Positions 7,621 through 17,114 of a stretch of DNA of 17,114 bases are shown here, piece by piece; positions within the stretch are counted from its first letter, which is position 1, and each line of letters starts with the position of its first letter. Source of the stretch: Beroe ovata (taxonomy: Eukaryota; Ctenophora; Nuda; Beroida; Beroidae); NCBI GenBank assembly GCA_946803715.1, contig CAMPET010000129.1, positions 183,362 through 200,475 of the forward strand, given 5' to 3'. Below the pieces are notes generated by a model. The model was not told the origin of the DNA, did no database searches, and saw only the letters and a program-made list of their open reading frames with translations. The position numbers were made by a program, and so were the translations under genes.

Positions 7621-9247
7621 CATCATTATCGTAATCAGTATATAATAGTAATCACTATATAATAGTGTTGTTCGGGATAAATCACAGTCACAAATCGCCG
7701 TTGGATTCGCTCTTTTTCTTGCATTCATGAAGCATGACAGTTTATCATGGTACCTCATCGTCAATTTATAGTTATTGTTGAATTATTATAGTGATTGTTG
7801 AATCGATTAAAGAAAGGAGAGCAATTATATCCACATTATTATTAAGTTCAAGTTGTACTAATTTGGGTTAAAACTTTTCCGATTTTTCTTCATTTAGGAC
7901 AATCCTAATTTTGTGTCAGTATTTGAGTCTCACTAGAGTCTCTTTGACGACTTTTTCCAAGAAATTGGAGTTGTTCCAATACATATGAAGCTTTTGGACG
8001 TTGCAAGCTAAAGAATTTGCTGACGTTTTTTGCGAAAATCTGAAGAAATATTAATCTAAATGGAGCCTGCGCCACGTTATAACATGGTTATTATGTGGAG
8101 GAACTGAGTTTAACTTTGTTTAATATTATGTCGTAGACACACGTGTTTTTTGCCACGCTTAAATCACGTTTACGCTGCAGGGGGCTGCACATCGGAAAAG
8201 CACGTTTGCTGTGCGGTCAATGGATAGACTTCTCTCATAAGGGTCGCCTTGTTTCCATGCAGACAGTTAATGGTTGGAGTCCGTCATGTCGTCATGATAT
8301 ATTATTGTTTTCGTCTGTAATCTACCTATTTTTATATTTGTAGGTTTGTAGTGTACGTTGGCTGGCGCGCACATGAAGGCATCAGTTGACAATGACATGT
8401 TGTTATAGATGCAATCTTTTTTTGTATTTTTGTAAACTATGGTCGATTTTGGGGTCGCATGAGATTCAATCTATCTAGCTGTGTTTTATAATGTAAGTTG
8501 TGACAAATTAACTCGGCCAGTTTTCCCCGTATTTTTTTGTGCCTCCTAGCAGTCACAAATAAGTGTGACTCTTTGCGGTGTTCCTCATTCATATTATATT
8601 GTGTGTCAAACTTAGATCATCAAGATTGCTTGAGCTTTTCCTTATTTTCCCACGATCACTTTTTCCAATTAGTATCGCACGTCATTTTTCACCAGCCCAT
8701 TATTACCTCTCCTATCCATGATCATGTTACTAGAACAGGAAACTATGAGTATGAACAATACCCGCTAAAAAACCAATGAGGATGACCCTATTTATAATTC
8801 AATAAGTAGGGGGAGGGTCAATTATTGCCATGAAACTGAAAACAACGTAGTTGCACTGAAGTGACTGAAGCTGGGACACAAATTCGATGAAACTGCAATT
8901 CACGCTAGACTCTGTGTTTCCCCACCCTGAGAATATATAATTTATTTTTCTCAAAAAATTATTGAATATGTGCTTACTCGATTGGCTGGGATGATGCTCT
9001 CTGATTTTTACACCTCATGATGATTTTATAGAGATTCATTTGAATTCGCTATTTATAAGTTTACCTACGATTCTATTTTTACATTGGTAGCACCTGTTTC
9101 TCTTCTGGTCTGTCCGGTTTTGAACCAAATGATTTCTTATTTAACTTTAAGATTTAGTTTTGATCCTTGCACATATTGATTATTGAGGGTTGTGCCTCTT
9201 CCTCTATCTTTGACATCACATCTCTACCCATCTATATAAGGTCCTTT

Positions 9248-9255
9248 TGACGTCA
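9248..9255. promoter_or_regulatory. CRE-like palindrome TGACGTCA
   Basis: A perfect eight-base CREB/ATF site about 1.4 kb upstream of the second gene's start codon. Further copies at 9649, 12502 and 15617 show the octamer recurs in this window. Confidence 0.35.
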
Positions 9256-9648
9256 CTGCCACATATCATGTAGTTGTACCCTCTTTCACAGTACATAATT
9301 CCATCACTTACGGTCGTCATACTTATTGAATACTGCAAATTGTTGTAAAATATATTTGCACATATAATATGTGATCATTATTGTCAGTATACATAATTCT
9401 TCGAATTCCTTAGCTTCTTAAGTGCTTTTGACGTAATGAAATCGTCCTTGAACGTATATAGCTGGACACGTACTGCACATGTTTTTCATGGAATTCTATT
9501 TTGATGAACTTTGAAATTTTCACTCCAAATATACTGGAGCATCTTATTCATTATTTAAGTTCAACAAATGTTTTCGTTAAAAATTGGAACTTTCGTTCAG
9601 GTACCCACCGTGATCCAAAAGTTCCGGGTCAATTGGGACTTCCAGCAA

Positions 9649-9674
9649 TGACGTCACTAATGAGGTCAAGGTCA
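9649..9674 (+). promoter_or_regulatory. CRE-like octamer followed by AGGTCA direct repeat (DR0)
   Basis: TGACGTCA at 9649-9656 is followed six bases later by AGGTCA-AGGTCA (9663-9674). This also contains TCAAGGTCA, the extended half-site of NR5A/ERR-type nuclear receptors. It lies about 0.5 kb upstream of the TATA box. Binding is inferred from consensus only. Confidence 0.35.
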
Positions 9675-9965
9675 TAAATGCTACCATACAAAACTTACTA
9701 CATTACCATGGCAGCCATAGGGATTCATATATTTGTTTCTCAATTTATTTTTTTGATGTCCTATTTTTGAATATGACTACATATTATCATAGTGCTGGTA
9801 CTAATTGAAATGTCTCTCCACCAAATTTCACCCGTAGACGGCCTCATGCTATAATAGTACTCAGGGGGACACGAGCACCAGGCTATAGACACAGCACTCA
9901 TATGATAGCTTCATTCATATAGACACAATTAGATTAGGGTAAAAGAGGTCATGATCTATGTATTG

Positions 9966-10063
9966 TGTTTGTGTGTGTGTGTGTGTGTGTGTGCGTGTGN
10001 TCTATTAGCGTTAATTTGTGCCTGATAGATGTATTGTGTTTGTGTGTGTGTTTGTGTGTGTGT
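9966..10063. repeat. Two (TG)n microsatellites in a duplicated block, with an N
   Basis: The text atgtattgtgtttgtgtgtg occurs twice, each time running into a TG tract (about 9959-9999 and 10029-10063). The unresolved base N is at 10000, so the tract length may be an assembly artefact. Confidence 0.85.
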
Positions 10064-10164
10064 GTGATGGGTAGTCTGTGTCTCACACGGCAGCTGACCC
10101 TTGGCACTCGAAACCCCCTCTCCTATTGCGGCGCTTAACTCAGTGAATCAATTATGAAGAGGAG

Positions 10165-10173
10165 TATATAAAG
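10165..10173 (+). promoter_or_regulatory. TATA box TATATAAAG
   Basis: gagTATATAAAGagg is an excellent TATA consensus. It would place transcription start near 10195-10205 and give a leader of about 490 nt before the ATG at 10689, possibly with an unseen 5' UTR intron. Confidence 0.45.
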
Positions 10174-10688
10174 AGGTTTTGTGCCAAGCTAATCGAGGGT
10201 TTTGTTTGTAGCCTAGACAAACCCTATATTAGTTTAAATCATCCTGGAAAAACTGGAAACGGCTAGCTAAAATCAAATTTACAGTCCAATGGAAGCAATG
10301 TTTCCGATTGCGATATATATACAGAAAAAGCTAGGGCTTACAGGAAATTGGGTTATTAAATCAAACAGTGCCAATAACCTACTATAAATCTGTCGCCGTC
10401 GCTACTCAGTCAACTTTCTAGCCAAATATATACAAAAAGTCGGTTTATATTTTCTTTAAGTCGACGGATAGAGTTAGACTCGGTTTTGTTATTTTCCAGA
10501 TTTGCAGAGTTTTTTCCGTTGTCTTTTCGGCTTCTCAAGACAACTTACTCAGAAACTTCGTGAAAAAGTTGAATCTTTTTGCAATTACAATCTTCTATCT
10601 TTCTTGGTTTCTTGACTAACGTCTAACAGTATCCCTTAGTTGCTTAACTAAAACCACAAACTCTTCCCATAGTTTCTGATTAATTGCC
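10174..10688 (+). other. Probable 5' leader of the TSP1/cystine-knot gene
   Basis: Non-coding, AT-rich, with frequent stops and several ATGs upstream of 10689. No exon can be supported. Confidence 0.4.
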
Positions 10689-13001
10689 ATGCTGCTGGTC
10701 CTTCTCTCCCTCATTTCAATCTACAATGAAATAGCCTCTGAAATGTGTTCCAGATCCCAGAGAAGCCTCAGTTTCACCTCAAATGATCTCAAAACGTAAG
10801 TTAATTGGTTAATATCAGGGGCTGTTCAAATATCTTTAGGATTTCCATTGGCCTTTTCTTAAGTCAGGGGTGAAGGGCGAGGGTTTTTTGTTAAGCTCTT
10901 TGTCAATAAGGCTCCAAAGACGATTAATTATCTCCCCCCTTAGGTTAACAGTTAGTTCAGAAACGGTCGTTACTGGACGAGTGGTAGAGATTCAGCCGAT
11001 GGAGAACACCCAAATTCTCGTGGTAGGTGCGTCATTGGAATGGATTTATTTTGATATCAACTTCACAGACATGACATTGATAAGCGCATGCACACCATGC
11101 CTTTTTCAGTTCTTTCTTTACTCAGTCAAATTTCATTGAAATTAGAATTTCAAGACATCGAAATGCTGATTGATAACAATTTGGTAAGGCATCATTGAAT
11201 TGTTTTTGCAGAAAATTGAGAAAAAATATTCCGTTGAATTTGAGACTCACTGAGCATATAATATTCAGAATTTCCACCATAGTTGCTGAGAATAAATCTA
11301 CGATTTTTGCAGAAATGAAAAAAGCTGTTCAAACTACAAAGCACACTGCAATGATCATCTATCTCCCGTATATTTCACACAATGCCCCCTTGCAGCGAGT
11401 TTTTGTTGAGGTGGACTGTGTGTACAAAGCTTCCCTCAAGAAAGAAGTTCATGAGAGAATCATAGTTGAAGGAATGACAACCGCGACCAACAGGAAATGT
11501 CAGTTGAGTTCAGTGAAAGAGGGGTACAGATACATCTTCTTCCTGACTTCTACCTCAAGGTGATCATCAATGATGCGCTTGATTCTCATGGTGTGTCATC
11601 CGAGGATCAGCAGGGGTTTTTCAATTGGTCAGTAGGGGTTTACCAGGGGGAAATCAGAGGGTATGCAGGGGTTCCCAAGCTGGGGTGTTCAAAGGGTAGC
11701 CAGGGAATAGTTTGAGTATTAGCAGGGGTCATTGGTTTAGTTTCCCTTACAATTACCAAGGTAATCCATGGGCCAATGTCTGACCGAAGACTTGGATAAT
11801 CTTCTCATGACAAGAAATATAGATTCTTATTGAATCAGCATAATATCTATTTTTGGACCATATATTCTCGAAACCCCAAGATATATCTTGGTGCTTATAA
11901 ATGAAATTTTTCCCATCAGTGCTGTACTGTTCAATGTCAACTATGAGCACATGCAGAACGGTGCTATTCAACTGCGGAAGAACACTGATCTGAGTGATGT
12001 TCTGGAGGCGGCATATGCATCTAGTTTCCAGCCACAGGGATACATGTGCTACCAGAGTGAGACACTCCCCCCCCCCACCCCCGAAGTTATATTTGTTCTC
12101 CCTCCCATATTCCGTGATCACAACTCCACTTGCATAAAAGCGGAAGATTTTTGAAGGAGTTGTAGTAGCAAAACCTCTTCTCAGATTGTGTGGAGATCAG
12201 CGAGTGGTCAGAGTGGGGAAATTGTGAGGCACCATGTGGTAAAGGGGTCATGAAAAGAAGACTCCAACGTCCAGAAGGTTTGATCATACTTGATTCAGAT
12301 TGTGAGTGTGAAGTAGCAAATTAGCTTTTATGCAATTCAACCAAAGCAATGGATGATGGATGTGTGAAATGTGTTGCTTCAGGTGTCAGTTCACAAAGGA
12401 GGATGTTTGACTGTTACCATGTTGAGGAAGAAGCTCTCTGTGAGGTATAGGGGAGTGACAATCATTGGACATCTGCCAATTTTCATCCCTCTAACAATTC
12501 ATGACGTCATCACAAATATCATCACATCATCCATCAGGTACTCTAGTAACAATCTCTTTGACATCATCACATGGAATCCTTTCACAGGTTTGCCCTTGCT
12601 CCGAACCCATAGTAAACACAGACGAAGGTGTCCAGCTGGAAAAAGTTATTCAAACCTATTTGGTTCATGATGGATGTCAGAGTACAGAGATAGTTACCAA
12701 CAAGTGGTGTGTTGGATTTTGTGATGATCCGTACAGGTATACTTATTAGCTCAACTTTCATCTTTTTATCATTCTTCAATAATCAGCCAGCTTAGGTTGT
12801 TCCATTCAGAAAGTTTATATAAGCCCTTGAACCCCCAGCATGAACGTTCCCATCCAATCCCACGTTGAGACTCAGCGGATGATCTGTAACAACGGAAAAG
12901 TTGTGTTCCGCAACGTGGCCATTATCGATAAGTGCGGCTGTGTCCAGCAGTTTTCACCCGGTGATGATGATGCCTACCTTCTTGACTTCTTCGACTTATA
13001 G
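10689..13001 (+). CDS. Secreted protein with TSP1 repeat and C-terminal cystine knot (8 exons, 346 aa)
   Basis: Exons: 10689-10795, 10944-11026, 11313-11559, 11920-12056, 12185-12277, 12383-12444, 12588-12736, 12839-13001; all introns are GT-AG and the 1041 nt end in TAG. Residues 1 to about 17 (MLLVLLSLISIYNEIAS) form a signal peptide. Residues 20-190 are unassigned: beta-rich text such as VVTGRVVEIQ and VKEGYRYIFFL faintly recalls NTR or agrin NtA OB-folds. Residues 199-247 are a thrombospondin type 1 repeat (WSEWGNCEAPCGKGV). Residues 273-327 carry C273, C284-V-G-F-C288, C309 and C325-G-C327, the six-cysteine growth-factor knot. TSP1 next to CTCK recalls CCN proteins, but no IGFBP or VWC module is seen. 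It is probably an extracellular ligand or matrix protein; the partner is unknown. The ATG at 10689 is chosen because it starts the signal peptide. Confidence 0.85.
12185..12736 (+). CDS. Exons encoding the TSP1 repeat and start of the cystine knot
   Basis: Exons 12185-12277, 12383-12444 and 12588-12736 read CVEISEWSEWGNCEAPCG, then KRRLQRPEGVSSQRRMFDCY, then HVEEEALCEVCPCSEP, then VHDGCQSTEIVTNKWCVGFC. The tryptophans, CxxxCG and arginine ladder are TSP1 marks; GC...CVGFC opens the knot. The 62-nt exon is read in the frame giving FDCYHVEEE; another frame is open there but does not join. Confidence 0.87.
12839..13001 (+). CDS. Last exon: end of cystine knot and acidic C-terminus
   Basis: Begins SMNVPIQSHVETQRMICNNG, then VVFRNVAIIDKCGCVQQF, closing the knot with CxC. 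A short tail SPGDDDAYLLDFFDL ends at TAG (12999-13001). The same frame stays open afterwards for 80 codons (next entry). Confidence 0.85.
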
Positions 13002-13247
13002 CCTTGTTCTCCACGAATCCATGGAACAGACTTCAACTGTGTCAAGGGATACGTTATACAGCTACTTTCAGTGACCTCATTAAGAGAGGCAAAGAACCCG
13101 GAAAAGTTATCAGAAATACAGGAAATTATTGGTCAGACCTTACCTCTATATTTGACGGATGGGTCTTCGATATGCAGGAGAATGATTTGTTTAGAAGAGA
13201 AGAACGAGTGTGAAGAACAAAAAGTGAATGGATGCCAAAAATGATGA
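13002..13247 (+). CDS. In-frame 80-codon extension beyond TAG (readthrough, alternative exon, or pseudogenised end)
   Basis: Directly after the TAG, in the same frame as the knot exon, 80 sense codons run to tandem TGA TGA (13242-13247). The text looks protein-like: PCSPRIHGTDFNCVKGYVIQ, SLREAKNPEKLSEIQEIIGQ, SSICRRMICLEEKNEC, NGCQK, with six cysteines. One alternative is a 69-nt in-phase intron 12961-13029 (gtgatg...aacag) that would remove the TAG and join SP to DFNCVKGY. That is shorter than the roughly 100-nt minimum of the other introns here. It may also be 3' UTR that happens to be open, since another frame is open over much of it too. Confidence 0.4.
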
Positions 13248-13720
13248 ATCCTCAAAACTGTTGAAACACTTTTTATGATTTTTTAATTTTGTTTTTATCT
13301 GATTTTACAATTCTTTGAAAAATTAAGTTATTATTCCTTGTAAAATAAGCCTTTTATGTAAACCGGTTGTGATATGTTTATCTGCTCTACGTCCAATGAG
13401 CTCGTGAATTGAATATCTCACACTGCAGATTTGAGTGACTATGACATAATCTTATTTATCAATCTTGATGAAGAATCATTATGTTAAGTGATCAATATAT
13501 AATAATTATTTATGATTCAGTTACAGTGCTTCATTTTTGGCGACACACTGATCGGCTAGATCTCAGAGGTTTATATTTTTATAACTTAGGTAAAACTTGA
13601 AATTTCATTAATCTAGCTGGTGAGCGACGTGTGTCACAAAGATCAATGAATGGGTTAATTATTTCATGACATTAAAAATCTTGCTGTTCATTGTTTGTAA
13701 TTCAATAAAAACCTACCACA
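13248..13720 (+). other. Probable 3' UTR of the TSP1/cystine-knot gene
   Basis: AT-rich with many stops. It ends near the AATAAA at 13704 and the GT-rich sequence that follows. No coding signal is seen. Confidence 0.5.
13704..13709 (+). promoter_or_regulatory. Polyadenylation signal AATAAA, TSP1/cystine-knot gene
   Basis: ttcAATAAAAacc is followed about 20-35 nt later by T/G-rich ccttgttttgtaactttgtc, the usual downstream element pattern. Confidence 0.55.
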
Positions 13721-13996
13721 AAGGGACCTTGTTTTGTAACTTTGTCTAATTCCCCCCCGTGTTTTGAAAACATCAATAGATTAATAGTTGTCCGAGACTG
13801 AATATATTAGAATATGAAGACAAAGAAACTTTTAAGTAGGTATAAACGTAAAACGTGTTCTGCAAAATATACTGAATTTTCTCCAGGAAGACACAAGTGA
13901 TGAATATTTATCACTTTTATCATAATTTATCATTGATATCCGATTCTTCATACTTCATGGATAATAGATACTCATCTATTTCATCTCATATCACAG

Positions 13997-14047
13997 CTTA
14001 TGGATGAAGTATACAAAGCGACTGCAAGACATACAAGCGAGCTGAAG
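13997..14047 (+). other. Weak exon candidate
   Basis: An acceptor-like tcatatcacag and a donor-like aag|gtgggt bound 51 nt that are open only in the frame LMDEVYKATARHTSELK. No compatible neighbouring exon or homology was found, so it may be chance. Confidence 0.15.
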
Positions 14048-14739
14048 GTGGGTATTCTTCATAGGTTTTAGATTTTAGTTTTTTCTAATCAGCTTATGAA
14101 AAAAGCTGGTCTCACCTGCCATTTGCCACCAGTTAAACTATAATATCGTTGTTTGATTAGCGCTGCAGTTCTTCAGAACGATTTATAAATGCTGAATAAT
14201 GCTGGAGCTCGGAAGAGGAGAAGTGTCAACAAGTTAACTAGCTTCCTATGCCCTTATGCAGATATGGATTTTAAAGGTAAACAGTTTGAGTTAGTGAAGT
14301 TAGTCCAATAAGTTAATAACGTAAGTTTGGTCAAACTATGATGCTTCTTTGTCATCATTTCGTATTGAATCTGTTGGTTTGTTTTGTGCTCATTTGTGTT
14401 GCTTATTGTGGGAGTCTATTCTCATCATGAAAATCGTTGCTTATATTCTTCATATATACCACACTGAAAGATCGTTGCATTCAGCATTGTGATTTGAAAC
14501 CTTTGTTCCCAAAATGAGCATTCAATGTAGTGCATATACACTCTGACTCAGCTGGTGTCTCTTTTTCGGAGAACATGTTGAATAGTGTAACTATTATAGT
14601 CCAATTACTTGAGCTGTATAGTCTTTCTGTACGCAATTGGTTACACATCATTGAATTCATAGCAGGACCTACTATAATAAAGAACAGTTGTACACTCGTG
14701 AAGTGCCTTGTAGGATTTATATATTTTCATTTACCTTCA

Positions 14740-14808
14740 CTATAAGTACTAGTATATAAGTACTATAAGTACTATAAGTACTATAATAGTACTATAAGTA
14801 CTACTATA
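14740..14808. repeat. TAAGTACTA tandem repeat
   Basis: Imperfect nine-base units (ctataagta) are repeated about six times with insertions of tag. The sequence is AT-rich and locally palindromic. Confidence 0.8.
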
Positions 14809-15751
14809 ACACATAGTATATATCACTCCATGGTATATTCTTCAAGTCCACTTCAAGTCCACAATTCATATCTGTAGGTAGGTAAATGCTCGTTTATGAA
14901 TGCTGATAATCTACTTGAGCTAAGTCCTTTCAGTTAAACTGACCTATGTTATATGATAATTTGTAGTTATCCTCCTAGGTCGTGTTATAGAGCTGGCATT
15001 CATATATTATCGGAGCTTGTTGTTTTTGTATGTGAGTGCAGGTGTTTTTGTGTGATAAATGTCAGGGGGAGCAGCTGCTGGGTGTATGAAAATATATAAA
15101 CGAACACATGCAATATGTTAACACATTGGAGTTTTAACTTGGATTTGCCCGACACACAAGCTTGAAATTAACTGGAACACCATAGCACGGACAGACGAAT
15201 ATAGATGTGATATGTAAACTTCAATTATAATTTTCTTAGTCATTTCCCTGCTGAGGAGGTATTTTCCGTCTTTCGTTTGTCGGTAATTTTGCCTACTTCC
15301 CAAGGTAGCACTAAGCTGTAGTCACATGATACTATCATAGTGACGCGTTGTTCAAGAACTTGATTCCAGCTTTAATTAATTCCATCAGTATATCATTGAT
15401 AACAGCAGGATCCTATGGTAGTATGACGAAGATGGCGGAGATATTCTGCATGATGATATTCATTTTGATACATGAGCGTCTCATGATCGTGATTGTGGAG
15501 TGGCATATTGTGGTCTGAATCACTTATGATTCTGAATTGATAGCTCTATGATAGCTGTGACCAAAAATTTGTTTCCTCCTACATTGTTTAGTAAATTAGT
15601 CTTCAAAAATCATATATGACGTCACATATATCATGGCGGAAAGTATAAGAGTTGCAGGTTGCTTAGTAAAACAACTAAGCGTCACTTGAAATTAGAGTTC
15701 TCTTCCTCTGTAAGACCCGGCGTCTGAGACATGCAAAATGCAAGTCTCGAT

Positions 15752-15815
15752 GCACACACAGAGACACACAGACAGACATACACACACACACACACACACG
15801 CACACACACACACAA
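15752..15815. repeat. CA microsatellite
   Basis: Interrupted (CA)n with cagacagacata and a cacg interruption. The open frame across it (HTHTHTHT) is an artefact of the repeat. Confidence 0.9.
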
Positions 15816-16327
15816 AGTAAAGTTTCGCTGGTGGTTCAGTTACAGCTCAACCTAACATGTGTGCATGGCTCTTTTATGGCTTTGCTAGATGCCTTGGTTA
15901 TACTGAAGAGCTATAGTATACGTTAGTGACAGTCAAATTACTTCTCTCCCCCTCCTCCCATTACGATAAACTTTGTACTGTAAAATATTTGTTGTTGTGG
16001 ATGTTTACAACCTATATAATGTCTACAATACTATATTGATTAAGTACTACTTTACTTGGTTTATAGTGGGTTAAGTCAAAACTTGGCCTTGTTTTGTTTA
16101 CTTTCAATAAATTACTGTATAACGATCAAGGTTGTTTACAGCCTTTCAGCACTTAGGTACACACTACACGGTTAGTAATAATAAATGACTAATCACTTAA
16201 TATGCTATAGAGTATACTAGATCCTTCTCTTTTGCTATGTGGAAGTTTTGCAGATTGTTACACAGATCTTCAGCATATTATATTGGGCAATGGCTCTTTT
16301 TTCATTGCCCCACTGATCTTAATGCTG

Positions 16328-16376
16328 TGATTCAACTTTGGTGTGTTGCTCAATGTTGTGTTGCTCAATGTTGAGC
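16328..16376. repeat. Short direct repeat tgttgctcaatgttg
   Basis: Two near-adjacent copies of gtgttgctcaatgttg occur between about 16342 and 16374. Confidence 0.6.
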
Positions 16377-16578
16377 ACGAAAAACCGAGCAGCTGTTTTC
16401 CGTGGAAATAAGTGATTTGCTCGTGGTACCATATGTTGCCTGGTGTTTAAAGATAAAAATAGTGTGAACCAAGTTTACCATAAGCTATTGAACCGTCACT
16501 TTTCCATGAACTGCAGTGTACTATTTTTCATGGTGTTTTTTTCATATTTTTGATAATAAAGCGAACACTTAAGCAATT

Positions 16579-16599
16579 AAAATGCGCCTTGCGCATTTT
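16579..16599. repeat. Perfect 9-bp hairpin with three-base loop
   Basis: aaaatgcgc-ctt-gcgcatttt, followed by more T. It looks like a terminator but sits in eukaryotic DNA, 14 nt after an AATAAA. It could be a chance inverted repeat. Confidence 0.5.
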
Positions 16600-16664
16600 T
16601 CTATAGGTATGTCCTAGCTTTAAGCTCAAACTTCAACGCTGATTTGTGATAATTCTCTTTTAGG

Positions 16665-16961
16665 TTTAATAATAATTTGAGCCGAGGCTATCCGAGTGAA
16701 ATAGGTATGTCATGTGCACTGCACATTTATGTGCCGTTCCTTATTGCCTTATTATTGTATCCTTGGTTCATTGATTATTTCACAGTTTCTATAAATAGAA
16801 CTATAGACCCTCCACTTTATTCTAAAACTAATCTACCGTCTTTTACCGACATAGGAGTCAGTATTCATCTCACTTTTTTGAGTACTATCGACTATCTTGA
16901 CTTTTTATCTACTCATATATTGGAAGACGCTCGTCCAAGAGCTGCAGTTGTTCCAGAGTAA
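16665..16961 (+). CDS. Unassigned open frame, possible terminal exon of an unseen gene
   Basis: After an acceptor-like aattctcttttag the frame runs FNNNLSRGYPSEIGMSCALH and stays open for about 98 codons to TAA. It includes a hydrophobic stretch VPFLIALLLYPWFIDYF, long enough for a membrane segment, and ends LEDARPRAAVVPE. No family is recognised. Opposing signs: high AT content, a consensus donor gtatgt inside the frame near 16702, and no neighbouring exon. It may be chance. Confidence 0.2.
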   Translation, partial: FNNNLSRGYPSEIGMSCALHIYVPFLIALLLYPWFIDYFTVSINRTIDPPLYSKTNLPSFTDIGVSIHLTFLSTIDYLDFLSTHILEDARPRAAVVPE

Positions 16962-17114
16962 TCCCAGCGAAGTATAGTCTAGGGATGTGTGTATAATTGC
17001 AGTGCATAACACCTTGGGCAGCACAGACCAATATCAATTATTGCTGTAGTAGGAGTAGAGTTCAACTATATGTCTCATATACTACCCACTGCAGCTACAC
17101 ACACACACACACAC
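16962..17114. repeat. Non-coding end with (CA)n at window edge
   Basis: No gene seen. A (CA)n tract begins near 17095 and runs off the end of the window. Confidence 0.8.

Larger units (their letters stand above)
7621..10164. other. Intergenic region, no gene recognised
   Basis: AT-rich and full of stops. The longest open frames (8143-8343 and 8537-8779) show no recognisable protein and no convincing splice context. Notable contents are CRE-like TGACGTCA at 9248 and 9649, AGGTCAAGGTCA at 9663-9674, and TG microsatellites at 9966-10063. Confidence 0.6.
13721..16660. other. Region without a confident gene
   Basis: AT-rich intergenic or intronic sequence. It holds one exon-like segment (13997-14047), a TAAGTACTA repeat, a CRE-like octamer at 15617, a CA microsatellite, AATAAA motifs at 16106 and 16555, and a perfect hairpin at 16579. 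No protein family is recognised on either strand. Confidence 0.55.

Noticed and set aside
8143-8343. Intergenic open frame of 66 codons
   Set aside because: No homology or splice context; this length is expected by chance.
12371-12670. Alternative frame across exons 6-7 of the secreted gene (VSVHKGGCLTV)
   Set aside because: It does not join in phase with the TSP1 exon and breaks the cysteine pattern.
12961-13001. A 41-nt intron ending at the TAG
   Set aside because: It is far shorter than the other introns (about 100 nt or more) and shifts into the less protein-like frame.
15738-15926. Open frame through the CA microsatellite
   Set aside because: The His-Thr run is produced by the repeat itself.
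1-17114. CRISPR arrays, tRNA or rRNA genes, bacterial operons
   Set aside because: No regularly spaced identical repeats, no tRNA cloverleaf noticed, and the gene structure is spliced and eukaryotic.

Overview
The window is genomic DNA of an animal, most likely an invertebrate. Two multi-exon genes on the + strand can be read through GT-AG introns whose phases agree at every junction, and the rest is AT-rich non-coding DNA with microsatellites and small inverted repeats. An N at 10000 inside a (TG)n tract suggests a draft assembly. Both proteins belong to metazoan families, but the sequence does not let me name a phylum. The Slo1-like protein is diverged enough to point away from vertebrates.

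Layout: 1-426 has no recognised exon and holds a decayed direct repeat. From 427 to 7001 lie 19 exons (769 residues plus stop) encoding most of the cytoplasmic gating ring of a Slo1/BK-type potassium channel; its 5' exons (S0-S6 and the start of RCK1) lie to the left of the window. The channel keeps the BK backbone and the CxxCH motif, but the acidic calcium bowl is replaced by a Lys/Ser-rich stretch. Its introns carry repeated X-box-like GTTACCATGGTAAC and GTTGCCATAGCAAC elements, one of which spans a splice donor.

7002 to about 7620 looks like the 3' UTR of the channel gene. About 7.6-10.1 kb is intergenic, with CRE-like sites, a nuclear-receptor-type direct repeat and a TG microsatellite. 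A TATA box at 10165 precedes the second gene, which has eight exons from 10689 to 13001. It encodes a 346-residue secreted protein: signal peptide, unassigned N-terminal region, thrombospondin type 1 repeat, and a C-terminal cystine knot with all six knot cysteines. Directly after its TAG stop the same frame stays open for 80 coding-looking codons and ends in tandem TGA TGA. A polyadenylation signal lies at 13704.

From 13.7 kb to the end I see no confident gene, only two weak exon candidates (13997-14047 and 16665-16961), AT-rich tandem repeats, a perfect hairpin and CA microsatellites. The two genes look functionally unrelated; nothing suggests that they act together.
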